Part shown: piece by piece, positions 1-8,797 of the stretch | How the letters are laid out: every line of letters starts with the position of its first letter | Position numbering within the stretch: position 1 is the stretch's first letter | Assembly: GCA_029067025.1 (NCBI GenBank) | Contig: JAIEFH010000295.1 | Coordinates: 1-30,166 of the forward strand | DNA length: 30,166 nt | From: Oscillospiraceae bacterium | GTDB lineage: Bacteria > Bacillota > Clostridia > Oscillospirales > Oscillospiraceae | Reading direction: 5' to 3' | Notes under the pieces: generated by a model | Database searches by the model: none | Seen by the model: the letters and a program-made list of their open reading frames with translations, nothing else | Told to the model about the DNA's origin: nothing | Made by a program: the position numbers and the translations under genes

Positions 1-2235
1 CTCCTCGTTGGTATGGGTGAACGCCGTGATCACATAGGGGAACGCTGCCTGGTCATGAGTAATCTGCACATCTGCATAGCCAAATTTGCAGTCCTTGAGA
101 TACTTAATGGCACCATTCAAACAAATCAGCTTCAGTTCATGCAGTTGTTCGCCTGCGCCCTGCCGGCGGGAGGATTCAATAATCTTCCCAGGGATAAACT
201 CTTTCAGCGCTTCGCGGAAAATATCAATCCTGCAGGACTGGCCGGTGAGCCGGAGGATAGAATACTCCTGCAGCTCGCCCGTGTCATACGGCCCCTCGAT
301 AAACTGCCGGACAATGCCGTAGATATCCGCCCGCAACAATAGGTTCAGCTCATAGCTGTTGATATAGGCAGTGGGGATATCCTTCAATGTCTGAATCTGC
401 CCTTCCTGGCGGTAGGAGAGCTTCCAGCGGTCCACCAGAAGGCACTCCGTCACCGTCTCTTTGAGCGGAAGGCTGGAGACCGCCATACGCAGAATATTGG
501 TCTGGCTATAAAAGGCCTTTTTAACCCGCTCCGCAATTTCAAACAGGAAGTAGAAGTTGTTCTTGACAGCATAGTAGTCGGCACGGCTGCTGTGCTCATA
601 GTCTCGGAAACGTGTCGGCAGTATCTGCTCCGCCTGCTCGTAGGCAGCATCCAAGGCGGCATAGACGGCGTCCACTCCGTCCCGATCTACGTTCCGAAAT
701 ACATCCACATCAAAGGAGCGAATCAGATCTGCTGGATCAGGGAGATCGTCCCCGCCCAGTTGGCGGGCCAGGGTGAGTTTGAGCAGCTGCATTACCCGGT
801 ACGTCAGATTGTTGCCGCCAAAATCAGTGTTGCCGTTTTCATATGCGGTGGTAATGTTGATCTTGTAGGCGACCCGGCGGTCAGTGATGCGGAAACTGCA
901 GGAGGACAGGTCAGTCGTACCACCGCCGCAGTCAATAATAAGCGCCTGGTAAAGCTCACCATCCTGATACCGTTTATCCTCAATCATCTCGGAGATCGTG
1001 TTGTAGAGAACTGACACACCCTCGTCCAGCATATTATCGCTCTCCAGCTGATAATTGGGGAGAATCTCCTGGAACAGCTGGATGAAAAGCGGTTTCTGCT
1101 TCACCGGCGCGGAGATATGCAGGCTGCTGAAATTGCACTTAAACCGCTGTCGGGCGCAGCCGATCACATATTCCAGATATGCCTTGATGATGTCCTTGCG
1201 AGGGGTAAATACCCGGTGTCCCTGACGATCCACCAATTCTTCCACCCGGTCCGCATCGCCAACCCAGCGCTTGAGGTCGTAGAACACACAGAAGCCCTCA
1301 TCAATATAGCTCAGATGGAACAACCGGTTGGCCTCGTGTCCGAAGGCATAGCGGATCTCGCCGCTGTCAATGCCGATGACTGCCGCCACAGTAGGCAGGA
1401 TCAGTGTTTCCGCATCATCGCGCTCCACATCCAAGTATGGAACATAGTTGATCTGGTCCCGTTTCAAGATCTGTGTGATGGGGTCGCCGTTCAGGCCCTC
1501 AAAGTAGGTGTTGTCCAAATATATACCTGCAGTGGTATTTGAGGAACCGAAGTCGATGGCCAGCGGCATCCGGCTCTCCAGCAGGGGCCGTACCTCAAAG
1601 TTTAAAACAGGTACCGCGTGGAAGCGCAGATGCTCCGGCACAATGGCGGAGTCCTCCATATAGAGCCGATAGAGAAGGTCGGACTGCACCCGGTCCATAC
1701 AGTAAAGGGTATAATTCCTGATTTTGGACTCTTTGCAGTCCAGTCCCGCCGCCTTGGTGATGAACAGGCTATCGGGATCACTGCCATACGCCCGGAGATT
1801 GAAGATGGCACACAGCTCACCGCCGCTGACCAGCAGAGCGTTGGTATCCGCCAGTTCGGGGAGATAGCCGATGGTGAAATGGTCGAAGTATTCAATAGAA
1901 ATCCCATTATAGGCGGTAATCTTGGCACATCCACGCAGGGAGTTGGTGTTGTGCAGATTCAGACGCGCAGAGGAGAGCAGCTCCTCCAACCGCTCCCAAC
2001 CGCCGTCCACCGGCTTTGTGATAAACAGCCTGTCTTCACGGCCACGGAACCGCATGATCTGCCGGATCAGCACATCCTTATCCAACGGGGCGTGGATGCC
2101 ATTGATCAGCCGCTCCTGACGGCAAATCTCCCGGAGCTGGTAGGTCGTCATCAGCTCCAGTTCTTCCCGGCTATAGTAGTGCAGGGTTTCCTTAGGGATT
2201 GCGCCGCGGTTGAGCGTATAGCTGTACCGACTCAA
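1..2235 (-). CDS. Hsp70-fold (ASKHA) ATPase with long N-terminal extension, 3' end outside window
   Basis: An open frame of 745 codons continues past the left edge. I see an Hsp70/actin-type ATPase core starting near residue 223: phosphate-1 motif LAIDFGSSNTTAG, phosphate-2 motif IIDCGGGTTDLS, and adenosine motif LTGQSCRIDIFREALKEF. The first 220 residues are not part of normal DnaK. Residues 20-62 (SREELELMTTYQLREIC, then LINGIHAPLDKDVLIRQI) resemble a SAP/Rho-N type helix-loop-helix. The start is a TTG, 20 bases after the upstream gene, with AGGAAAGGCGG in front; the first in-frame ATG is about 24 codons later. Such ATPases bind client proteins in an ATP-dependent way, and the J-domain gene of the same operon is the natural partner. 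It is clearly not the housekeeping DnaK. The family call is firm; the role in assembling or disassembling a tail-like structure is inference. Confidence 0.85.
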   Translation of the reverse strand, partial: MSRYSYTLNRGAIPKETLHYYSREELELMTTYQLREICRQERLINGIHAPLDKDVLIRQIMRFRGREDRLFITKPVDGGWERLEELLSSARLNLHNTNSLRGCAKITAYNGISIEYFDHFTIGYLPELADTNALLVSGGELCAIFNLRAYGSDPDSLFITKAAGLDCKESKIRNYTLYCMDRVQSDLLYRLYMEDSAIVPEHLRFHAVPVLNFEVRPLLESRMPLAIDFGSSNTTAGIYLDNTYFEGLNGDPITQILKRDQINYVPYLDVERDDAETLILPTVAAVIGIDSGEIRYAFGHEANRLFHLSYIDEGFCVFYDLKRWVGDADRVEELVDRQGHRVFTPRKDIIKAYLEYVIGCARQRFKCNFSSLHISAPVKQKPLFIQLFQEILPNYQLESDNMLDEGVSVLYNTISEMIEDKRYQDGELYQALIIDCGGGTTDLSSCSFRITDRRVAYKINITTAYENGNTDFGGNNLTYRVMQLLKLTLARQLGGDDLPDPADLIRSFDVDVFRNVDRDGVDAVYAALDAAYEQAEQILPTRFRDYEHSSRADYYAVKNNFYFLFEIAERVKKAFYSQTNILRMAVSSLPLKETVTECLLVDRWKLSYRQEGQIQTLKDIPTAYINSYELNLLLRADIYGIVRQFIEGPYDTGELQEYSILRLTGQSCRIDIFREALKEFIPGKIIESSRRQGAGEQLHELKLICLNGAIKYLKDCKFGYADVQITHDQAAFPYVITAFTHTNEE

Positions 2236-2255
2236 ATGGATCGCCGCCTTTCCTG

Positions 2256-2948
2256 CTAGTAGATTTCGATATTGTCAGTATGCATGGTGGCATCAACACC
2301 AATCACACCGAAATGATGTTCCCAAAATACGCGCAGTCGATGACTGATGGGGAGGAACAGTTCCTCAATCAGCTGAGTATGGTGTTCAAGCCGCTCATCC
2401 TTTTTGTCTGCGATAAAGAGCAGCAGCTGCTTTGGCTCATAACGTTCCTGGTAGAGCAATGCGTCCGGGAAAAGCAGCACTGCCGCCTTGCGGAACAGCA
2501 GCAGGGATGAACCGGTCTGCAACTGTGTCAGGGCCAGGGCGGACAGGCGTTCCCGTTTATCCGAGTCAACTGCCTGAAGGTGCGCAGCAATTGAGGGGCC
2601 AAAGCCGCCGTTCTCCATCTCCCGCATCAGGCAGCGCACATAGAATGCCCGCTTTGTCAGCCCATGATGGAGATCCACTTGGACAAGGAAGTGAGAAACT
2701 GCATCGAAAAGGTAGTCCTGAAATATGGGAGACTCAGCAAAATCCTCCCGCAGCAAATCATGGAACAAGGCGTCAAAGCGATACAGGGGATTATATTCAA
2801 TCTCCGGCCCCTCCGCAGTAGTCTCGTTCAACATAGGGAAGGACTGTTCGTACCATGGGCTGCAATCCTTTGCGGGACGAAAAAAGAGCTCCGATTCATC
2901 TGCGCCGTGCCGCTTGGCATTTAGTACAATGTCCCAAGTAAAGTTCAT
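2256..2948 (-). CDS. unfamiliar 230-residue protein of the apparatus operon
   Basis: I do not recognise a named domain. The protein is 230 residues, soluble, rich in aromatic residues and leucine, with no signal peptide or membrane segment. It starts MNFTWDIVLNAKRHG and ends in a beta-rich tail (FWEHHFGVIGVDATMHTDN). The ATG has a good AGGGGGAG site three bases upstream. It lies 9 bases after the 435-codon gene and 20 bases before the Hsp70-like gene, so it is co-transcribed and probably co-assembled with them. From memory, similar proteins in related bacteria carry unhelpful automatic names such as iron-dependent peroxidase; nothing in the sequence (no heme or metal motif) supports that. By size and position it could be a small baseplate or wedge-type subunit, which is inference only. 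Confidence 0.75.
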   Translation of the reverse strand: MNFTWDIVLNAKRHGADESELFFRPAKDCSPWYEQSFPMLNETTAEGPEIEYNPLYRFDALFHDLLREDFAESPIFQDYLFDAVSHFLVQVDLHHGLTKRAFYVRCLMREMENGGFGPSIAAHLQAVDSDKRERLSALALTQLQTGSSLLLFRKAAVLLFPDALLYQERYEPKQLLLFIADKKDERLEHHTQLIEELFLPISHRLRVFWEHHFGVIGVDATMHTDNIEIY

Positions 2949-2957
2949 AGGCTCCCC

Positions 2958-4259
2958 CTATACTAGCTTTCCCTGGCAGATGTATTCCGGGAAGAGACTT
3001 TGCACCTGCGAAACCAGGAAACTCATAATGTCCAAGGTAAGGAAATGATCCGGCTGCCTGGAGGAGAAGGTGAGGGTCATTGACATACCCGCCTTTTCAG
3101 TCCGCAATTCATCCAAAATGAAGTTATCCATAGGATAGGTCTGGCACTGGACACCAGCAGAAGGCTCTAATGCTACATTCTTGAACACGACATAATCCTC
3201 ATAGCTGTATGCGGCCAGAATCCGGGAAATTTCCGCTTTGGTTTTGATGCCGCGCCGGTAACGGTCGGACAGGTTTCCGGCGAAGCTCTTCCGACTGAGA
3301 TTAGATAGCACCGGATATGGGGTATGGGACTGTTGGCTGGGGCGGTCTACGCGATAGAGCATCCACTGATGCGGATTTTCTTCTGGGCAAGTGATGAACA
3401 GGTCGCCTTCCAGGCGCCGGACGTTTGTAATTTCCACATCGGTATTGGCTACCAGGTATTGGCGATCCTGCATCAGCCGATGAGCGAAGATACGGTGGTC
3501 ATAATTCGTCCTGTCAATACAGGGCTCCGGATAGGTGCTGGTCTTTTCAGAGACCGGCGCCAGATTCCAAAGCGGGAAACAGTCATACCGAACATGGGCG
3601 GAGTATCCCTCAAAATCTACACAGATTTCCTGTATGGTTTCTTTGGGATCAATATCCTCTACTGTAATCAGATCCACTTGGAAAAATTTATGGAGATAGG
3701 CGGCACAGACAGTGGACCAGGGCAGGTAATTGGATGTGAAGATATGATACAGGTGCTCAACCTGTTTCATATAGGCAGTGTCCAGCTGCACCGTGCACTT
3801 TGCCCTATACTGGCCATGCTCTGTAAAGACAGTACCGTGATAGATATGGCCAGGAACAGAAAATTCTTGAATCGTCTGGTAGTCAGTCTCAAGGAAAACA
3901 GAGTACAGCGGATAGGACTTGTTGGTGCGCAGACTCTCCTGCAGTTCTTCAACAGAGTGAATGCGCTTTACTGTATCCGAGGGTATGATGGGATGCAGGA
4001 AGGGGTCGGTGGCATCATAATGCGCCCGGTCTGTCAGGCCGATATAGATGGCGTAATCGCTCTGCACCGACTGGAGTTCGCCGAACACCCGGGACTCCAG
4101 CGCGACATATTCCTCCGTGGTGTAGTGGTACAGCTCCAGCAGCATCTTCTCCACGACGTCCTTGAAGAGCTTCCGCTGCCGCAGATCCGGAATCTCCAAC
4201 GCCCGCTTTGCCAGGTATTCCTCCATATCCAGGCCAGGTTCAAATACACTTTCAGCCAT
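2958..4259 (-). CDS. unfamiliar 433-residue protein, possible baseplate-like subunit
   Basis: The open frame begins at a GTG (4265), but that codon sits inside the ribosome site AGGGGGAG. The ATG two codons later (4259), at proper spacing, is the better start. The protein has no membrane segment or signal peptide. Its N-terminus (MEEYLAKRALEIPDLRQRKLFKDVVEKML) is helical and charged. The rest looks like alternating beta strands, with a C-terminus LDIMSFLVSQVQSLFPEYICQ. It starts two bases after the stop of the PP2C/TPR gene and ends 9 bases before the next gene, which suggests tight translational coupling. A TssF-like or wedge-like baseplate role would fit an operon with tube and sheath candidates, but I see no signature motif. 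An automatic name such as normocyte-binding protein, which I recall for relatives, should be ignored. Confidence 0.75.
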   Translation of the reverse strand: MAESVFEPGLDMEEYLAKRALEIPDLRQRKLFKDVVEKMLLELYHYTTEEYVALESRVFGELQSVQSDYAIYIGLTDRAHYDATDPFLHPIIPSDTVKRIHSVEELQESLRTNKSYPLYSVFLETDYQTIQEFSVPGHIYHGTVFTEHGQYRAKCTVQLDTAYMKQVEHLYHIFTSNYLPWSTVCAAYLHKFFQVDLITVEDIDPKETIQEICVDFEGYSAHVRYDCFPLWNLAPVSEKTSTYPEPCIDRTNYDHRIFAHRLMQDRQYLVANTDVEITNVRRLEGDLFITCPEENPHQWMLYRVDRPSQQSHTPYPVLSNLSRKSFAGNLSDRYRRGIKTKAEISRILAAYSYEDYVVFKNVALEPSAGVQCQTYPMDNFILDELRTEKAGMSMTLTFSSRQPDHFLTLDIMSFLVSQVQSLFPEYICQGKLV

Positions 4260-4261
4260 GC

Positions 4262-6124
4262 TCACTCCCCCTGATTCGCCGTCTCCTGCGGTTCTTGTTC
4301 TAAGCGCTCCTGTTCCAGCCGCTCCTGCTCCAGCCGTGCCTGCTCCTCTGCGGCCTTCCGGGCAGCCTCTTCCTCGGCGCTGATCCCCATTTCCACCAGC
4401 TCCATCTTGCGGGAGACCTCGGCAACCTTATCATCATCCTGCATTCTGGAATAAACGTCTTTTGCCAGCAGATAGTATTTCTTGGCCTGGACATAGTTCT
4501 TTTCCAGATAGGCGGCCTCTGCCAGGGCCATATATTCCTCTGCCTCTGCAGCCAACGCCTGCCGGGCAGCCAACTTTTCTTCTGTTGCGGCAATCTTGGT
4601 CAGCAGCGCGGCCATCTGCGCCTCATCCCCCAGCTCCGTGTACTTCTGGAGGGAGGTTGTGTAGTAGGTGAGGGCAGCGGTATAATCACCCTTAGCAAAG
4701 GCCGCGTCGCCCTCAGACAGTACGCTTGCCGCCGTAGACTGCGCCTCAGACGCCTGCTGGGCGGCCGCAGCATTATCCGCCTGATCCTGTTTCATAGTCT
4801 CATACAGCCGCTCCAGGGCAGCGATGGCGCTGTCCCGGCCTTCAGTGAAGTAGATACTCCCAGCCAGCAACTGCGCAGCCGAATATTGCTCCTCTGCCTT
4901 GTTATATTGTAAATTTGCCACCAGAGTATCGCCAAGAGCAATCAGATCATAGACGGTAATATACTGGCCGGTCTGTTCCAAGCGCCCCTGAATATAGTCC
5001 AGGCCGAGATTGTCAGCATAACGAGAGCGGTTCTGTGCGTTGAGGTAGTTGCGCTGTGCATCCCGGTAATCACCATCGTCGAGGTCGGTATCGCCAGCAA
5101 TGACACTCTCAATCAACTTCATATAGTTGGAGGCGTCGTTCTGAATCTCCTCGTCTTTCAGCTTATTGGCGAGATCCAGCGCATTCTGGCACTCGGTTTT
5201 TGCCCGGACATAATTATCGGCCTGGATGTACTCTATCGTGTCATAGAAGCTCTGCTCCATAGCCGCGATATTCTTTTTCCGGTTGTTGTACATGACCAGC
5301 AGCACAACGGTCAAAATCACCAGCACCAGGATAATGGGGATGGCGATCATCAAAATTTTTCGGATCTTTCTCTTTCGATTCGGGTCAACAAAAACCTTGT
5401 TGAAGAAAATAGTGGCAAAGGTGTACTTTTCCAGTCCCTCCGGCTGGCGAGAGAGAAGCATATCCTCCACAGAGTCCACAATAGGCTGCGGCTCATTCGA
5501 GGCCTCCGCAAACACGTCCTTCAGCTCGCCCTCATCAACGTTTTCCCAAATGCCCCGGGTATAGAGAGCCACGGCATCAGCGTTGGCGAGCTTGAACTTT
5601 TTAGATATGTAGGGGGAGAAATCCTTTTCCTGTCCCAAATAGCAGTAAAGGTTATGACGCTCCTCGTGTTGGGCCAGCTTGTCCTGCTCCAGCTTTTCTG
5701 CCCGGACCATATCCATGCTCAAGGAACTGTCCTGGCTCTGCATCCGCAGGAAGCCGTCACGGTAGAGCCGGAATCGGGTGTTGCCCGCCTGCCCATAGCG
5801 CAGCTTCACGTAGTTTGTAACCACTACTGTGACAGACGCCTTCAGCTTCATTTTGCTGCGGGCAGTGAGCAGAGCGCGGTTGGCGGTCCGCAAATACCGG
5901 CGCACAGCCCGCTTGCTCATGGACGGGGACTCCATAAATGCCGAAACGACGGTATCCACCGCCAGTTTGGCACTGATCGCGTCAACGTCGTCGTCAATAC
6001 CGTCCGCTATGACATAGCAGGCGAATTTATCCAGCTCTACAAAGCCAAAAAAATCCGTATTTTTGATTTTCCGGCTGGCCTCTGAGGTAAAGGCGGTCAG
6101 AAATTCTGAGTTTTGCTTTCTCAT
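4262..6124 (-). CDS. membrane-anchored PP2C-like pseudophosphatase with TPR-like repeats
   Basis: Residues 1-250 follow a PP2C fold: VIADGIDD (41-44 match DGxG), GQAGNTRFRLYRDG (matches the GDSRxY strand) and ALYTRGIWENV (matches CSDGLWD). The metal-binding aspartate of the SDG motif is replaced by Arg, and the C-terminal DN pair is replaced (KYTFATIFF). Catalysis is therefore probably lost, and the domain likely binds rather than hydrolyses. A single membrane helix spans about 257-280. It is followed by alanine-rich helical repeats of TPR type (AFAKGDYTAALTYYTTSLQKY, and MALAEAAYLEKNYVQAKKYY) and a charged coiled-coil tail with EQERLEQ repeats. The start ATG overlaps the stop of the active PP2C gene by four bases (ATGA), so the two are made together. 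A likely job is a phospho-protein sensor or scaffold at the membrane. Confidence 0.85.
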   Translation of the reverse strand: MRKQNSEFLTAFTSEASRKIKNTDFFGFVELDKFACYVIADGIDDDVDAISAKLAVDTVVSAFMESPSMSKRAVRRYLRTANRALLTARSKMKLKASVTVVVTNYVKLRYGQAGNTRFRLYRDGFLRMQSQDSSLSMDMVRAEKLEQDKLAQHEERHNLYCYLGQEKDFSPYISKKFKLANADAVALYTRGIWENVDEGELKDVFAEASNEPQPIVDSVEDMLLSRQPEGLEKYTFATIFFNKVFVDPNRKRKIRKILMIAIPIILVLVILTVVLLVMYNNRKKNIAAMEQSFYDTIEYIQADNYVRAKTECQNALDLANKLKDEEIQNDASNYMKLIESVIAGDTDLDDGDYRDAQRNYLNAQNRSRYADNLGLDYIQGRLEQTGQYITVYDLIALGDTLVANLQYNKAEEQYSAAQLLAGSIYFTEGRDSAIAALERLYETMKQDQADNAAAAQQASEAQSTAASVLSEGDAAFAKGDYTAALTYYTTSLQKYTELGDEAQMAALLTKIAATEEKLAARQALAAEAEEYMALAEAAYLEKNYVQAKKYYLLAKDVYSRMQDDDKVAEVSRKMELVEMGISAEEEAARKAAEEQARLEQERLEQERLEQEPQETANQGE

Positions 6125-6960
6125 CGCCCGCCTCCATTCCAGCGCACCAGGATCACGCTGGCGTTGTCTTTATGTTCGGCAGCAGTGGTATTGACCCGCT
6201 CGGTAATCTCAAAGGCCATGCGCTGACAGTCCTGCCCGTGGGCGAGAATATCCTCAATATCACGCCAGGGAAGCAGGTCATATACTCCATCGCTCATAAG
6301 CACAATGATATCGCCCCTGCGCAGGGCCACCGGCCGGTCGATGTATTCCACATCCTTGAAACCATCCTGCCCAACATAGTTGTATAGGCGGTGGGTCTCC
6401 AGCAAAACCAGGGCGTCCTCACGGGAGAGGCGTCCAATGCGGAATTTCTCCTCCGCCAACACATCCAGTGTGTGCCCTGCAGACATGGGAACCAGATCTC
6501 CATTGCGGTAGACACAGACTTTTACATTTCCGACCACAGCATAGTATAGCCAGCCATCCCGTATCATGGCTGCGCCTACGCTGGCGGATCCCCGGCGCTC
6601 ATTATCCAAGATCCGCAGGATCGCCCGGTTGGCAGCAGCAAATGCTTTCCGGAAATAGTACTGGGGGTTATCGAAAGCGTTATAGTCCTTAAAGAGGTCC
6701 AGAAAGGTCTCCACTGCCGCCCGGCTGGCGATCCGGCCGCCGTATTCTTTTCCCATGCCATCGGCCAGGACAGTCAGCAGCCCGGAGGACGTGTAGAGCG
6801 TCCCCACTTGGTCCTCCTGCACCTCGCGGCTACCAATCGTCATGGAGGAGCCAACATCCGGCCCGCCGGATAACCGGGGCGCTCTCAAAACAATGAACCG
6901 AATCAGCAGCAGTATGACCGCCAACCCACCCAGGCCCCATAAAATTGTTTCAGGCGTCAT
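6121..6960 (-). CDS. membrane-anchored PP2C-family Ser/Thr protein phosphatase
   Basis: The 279-residue protein has one N-terminal membrane helix (about 8-26), then a complete PP2C domain. Metal-binding residues are visible: SREVQED (44-50), ADGMG (66-70), MSDGVYD (222-228) and KDNASVI (264-270). The usual GDS motif reads GNV, a mild deviation. PP2C enzymes remove phosphate from Ser/Thr in a Mn/Mg-dependent way. Together with two FHA proteins next to it, this points to a phospho-threonine switch controlling the apparatus. No kinase gene is in the window; it may lie to the left. The ATG has AAGGGGGCG upstream, and the gene overlaps the next one by four bases. Confidence 0.93.
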   Translation of the reverse strand: MTPETILWGLGGLAVILLLIRFIVLRAPRLSGGPDVGSSMTIGSREVQEDQVGTLYTSSGLLTVLADGMGKEYGGRIASRAAVETFLDLFKDYNAFDNPQYYFRKAFAAANRAILRILDNERRGSASVGAAMIRDGWLYYAVVGNVKVCVYRNGDLVPMSAGHTLDVLAEEKFRIGRLSREDALVLLETHRLYNYVGQDGFKDVEYIDRPVALRRGDIIVLMSDGVYDLLPWRDIEDILAHGQDCQRMAFEITERVNTTAAEHKDNASVILVRWNGGGR

Positions 6961-6985
6961 GCGGTTCGCCCCCTTCTATTTGGTG

Positions 6986-7498
6986 TTACTCAGTCTTCTG
7001 TCCCCACATGAAATGGTCGCCGCAGAAGGGGACAAACAGGAATTTGGACTTGCCCAGTTCGATCTCGTCATAGGGATTGAGCGGTGTGGGCGCATAGAGC
7101 GCGTTGCCGTTGAGATAGACGATGCCGTTGGCATCCCCCGGCAGCAGGACAGTTTCCCGCTTTTTCGGGTCAAACACAATAACAGCATGGTTCCGGCGGG
7201 AAATCTCGTTATCGCCCAGAATCTGAATGTCCATGTCGTCGGCCCGGCCCACAAAATTCTTGCCCTGGACAACCTGATAGTCCTTGCCCTGGCGGGCGCC
7301 GTCGATGCAGACGATCCAGCCGCATACCGGCTTTACATCCTCGCGGAACAAATCCTCCTCAATCTCAACCTCTGAACGCTGGACCTCTTTCTTCTCCTTG
7401 GTCGCAGTCTCAATGTTGCAGTAAGGGCATACAGTCCCATACCGCCGCTTGCTGAACATGTGCCCGTTCTGGCAACGAATCAAATTGGATTCCGCCAT
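6986..7498 (-). CDS. zinc-ribbon FHA-domain protein
   Basis: The 170-residue protein starts with a small zinc-ribbon-like module: Cys9 with nearby His12, and Cys24-x2-Cys27 (CPYC). Residues 75-165 form an FHA domain: FVGRADDMDIQI, then ISRRNHAVIVFDP, then YLNGNALYAPTPL and an ELGKSKFLFVPF end strand. FHA domains bind phospho-threonine peptides, and the GR, SRxxH and N positions are kept. Similar zinc-ribbon/FHA proteins are found in type VI secretion post-translational control and in other phospho-signalling clusters. It is soluble and lies 25 bases before the PP2C gene. The start ATG has AAAAGGGAGAT upstream. The FHA call is secure; the partner is unknown. Confidence 0.9.
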   Translation of the reverse strand: MAESNLIRCQNGHMFSKRRYGTVCPYCNIETATKEKKEVQRSEVEIEEDLFREDVKPVCGWIVCIDGARQGKDYQVVQGKNFVGRADDMDIQILGDNEISRRNHAVIVFDPKKRETVLLPGDANGIVYLNGNALYAPTPLNPYDEIELGKSKFLFVPFCGDHFMWGQKTE

Positions 7499-7530
7499 AA
7501 CTCTATCTCCCTTTTATTTTATTTTTGTGG

Positions 7531-8082
7531 TCACCGAATCAGCAACCGCGCCAGCCCAATGTAGATAATATCGCCGGCATCCAGCTTACAAGGCTGGTCA
7601 GAAGCCAGTTTATACTTCCGGCCATCTTTACCGGACTGTACACTCACGCCATTTTTGGAGGCCAGATCCTCCACATACCACGATCCGCCAGTGTAGTTCA
7701 ATACCGCATGCTCCACATCCACCATACTGGCATAGGTAGAGGAAATGAGGTTGATGTCAACCTGATTTTCACCAACGTCTCTGCCGATAGTCATGCTGAC
7801 CTTCCCATACAGCGGCCACGTAGCAAGTGTTTGGTCCTCTTCATTCAGCAGAACAACTTCAGTCACTTTGGCAGCAGGCGGCATATCAAGGAGCGGAGCG
7901 CCAGCTTGCAATGGAATTGAGGGTTTCTCCCGGATGGGTAAAATCAGGAATATGATAATTATCGCACAGCCCAGTGCAATAAGCCGCCAGCGAAGGTCAC
8001 CATCCAGATAGAAGTAGCTGATAAGGGCGATGGCACCGCCGGTCAAAATCAGAAGCAGATCAACGAATCTTTTTTTCTCCAT
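7531..8082 (-). CDS. membrane-anchored FHA-domain protein
   Basis: The frame is open from 8139, but the ATG at 8082 has a good site (AAAGAGG) and gives a sensible protein, MEKKRFVDLLLIL, of 183 residues. Two adjacent membrane helices (about 5-22 and 31-49) place the C-terminus in the cytoplasm. The C-terminal 110 residues are an FHA domain: MTIGRDVGENQVDINL, YASMVDVEHAVL, WYVEDLASKNGVSV, and a final strand IIYIGLARLLIR. The SKNG motif and the serine/histidine pair typical of phospho-threonine binding are largely present. It probably recruits phosphorylated apparatus parts to the membrane, opposing the PP2C enzyme next door. The 16-base gap to the upstream gene shows it is within the operon. 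Confidence 0.88.
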   Translation of the reverse strand: MEKKRFVDLLLILTGGAIALISYFYLDGDLRWRLIALGCAIIIIFLILPIREKPSIPLQAGAPLLDMPPAAKVTEVVLLNEEDQTLATWPLYGKVSMTIGRDVGENQVDINLISSTYASMVDVEHAVLNYTGGSWYVEDLASKNGVSVQSGKDGRKYKLASDQPCKLDAGDIIYIGLARLLIR

Positions 8083-8098
8083 CACACAGCCTCTTTCC

Positions 8099-8794
8099 TT
8101 ATTTCCTGCTTTTTGTTTTATGCCTGTTTGCCCGCACATGTGTTTTACCCTTGACTGAGCGTTCCTTTTCCTGCTTCAATTCATCCCTCGCTTTTAAAAA
8201 GGTATCCAAAATTATAAATAGCAGCATGGCCTCTTTGTAAGGCGTGATGAAAAAATCTGAAGTGAACTTCGTGTCTATGCCTCCAATCAGATTCTCTCCA
8301 ACCTTCCAATTTGCGGCCCATTCCCAGACTATGAATCCTCCATATGCAAGTGCGTAAGCCCAATACTGCAATTGCTCTGGGTTTCGAAGAATCCAAAATA
8401 CTCCAATATATATAAGGAAAGGGACGGTTTGCAAGGCAAATTCTAAGTATTCAATTTTGTCAATATTGTATGCCTCAACAAACTTTTGCAGCAGCTCTAT
8501 AGTCAGGTACAGAGTCAAAAGATAACTTGTACCATATAAGAATAGTCCAACCATCTTTTGATCCAATAGGTCTTTTTCTTTCAAGAAAGAACCTATTTGT
8601 GAGACGTTTGGCACTATCACCAGGCTCGCAACTATAGCTGCAATAGGGGATATTGCCAAAGCAAGGCGGGCTGTTACAAAAGGACTGATGACCCATAGAA
8701 GCAGTAGCCATAATGATTCAAAGATTATCAAAATACTCTTGCGGTATGTTTTTATATTGCTCAGAAATTCTCTGACTTCGCTTTTCTTCAGCAT
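8099..8794 (-). CDS. multi-pass membrane protein of unknown function, low GC
   Basis: The 231-residue protein has about five to six hydrophobic helices (near 20-42, 43-62, 80-102, 117-136, 144-161 and perhaps 187-201) and a very basic C-terminal tail (KGKTHVRANRHKTKSRK). I recognise no family. The gene is clearly AT-richer than its neighbours, with codon use unlike the flanking J-domain and FHA genes, which suggests a later insertion into the operon. It starts three bases after the J-domain stop with a weak ribosome site (GGGG), so its translation may depend on coupling. It could be a membrane anchor or channel for the apparatus, or an accessory cargo or immunity-type protein; the sequence does not decide. 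Confidence 0.8.
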   Translation of the reverse strand: MLKKSEVREFLSNIKTYRKSILIIFESLWLLLLWVISPFVTARLALAISPIAAIVASLVIVPNVSQIGSFLKEKDLLDQKMVGLFLYGTSYLLTLYLTIELLQKFVEAYNIDKIEYLEFALQTVPFLIYIGVFWILRNPEQLQYWAYALAYGGFIVWEWAANWKVGENLIGGIDTKFTSDFFITPYKEAMLLFIILDTFLKARDELKQEKERSVKGKTHVRANRHKTKSRK

Positions 8795-8797
8795 CGT

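Noticed and set aside
2256..2948. Peroxidase function from the name I recall for relatives.
   Set aside because: No heme ligand pattern or peroxidase motif is visible; the operon context points to a structural role.
1618..4274. Long plus-strand frames (for example 1618-2259 and 3324-4274).
   Set aside because: They mirror the well-supported minus-strand operon genes and lack starts with ribosome sites.
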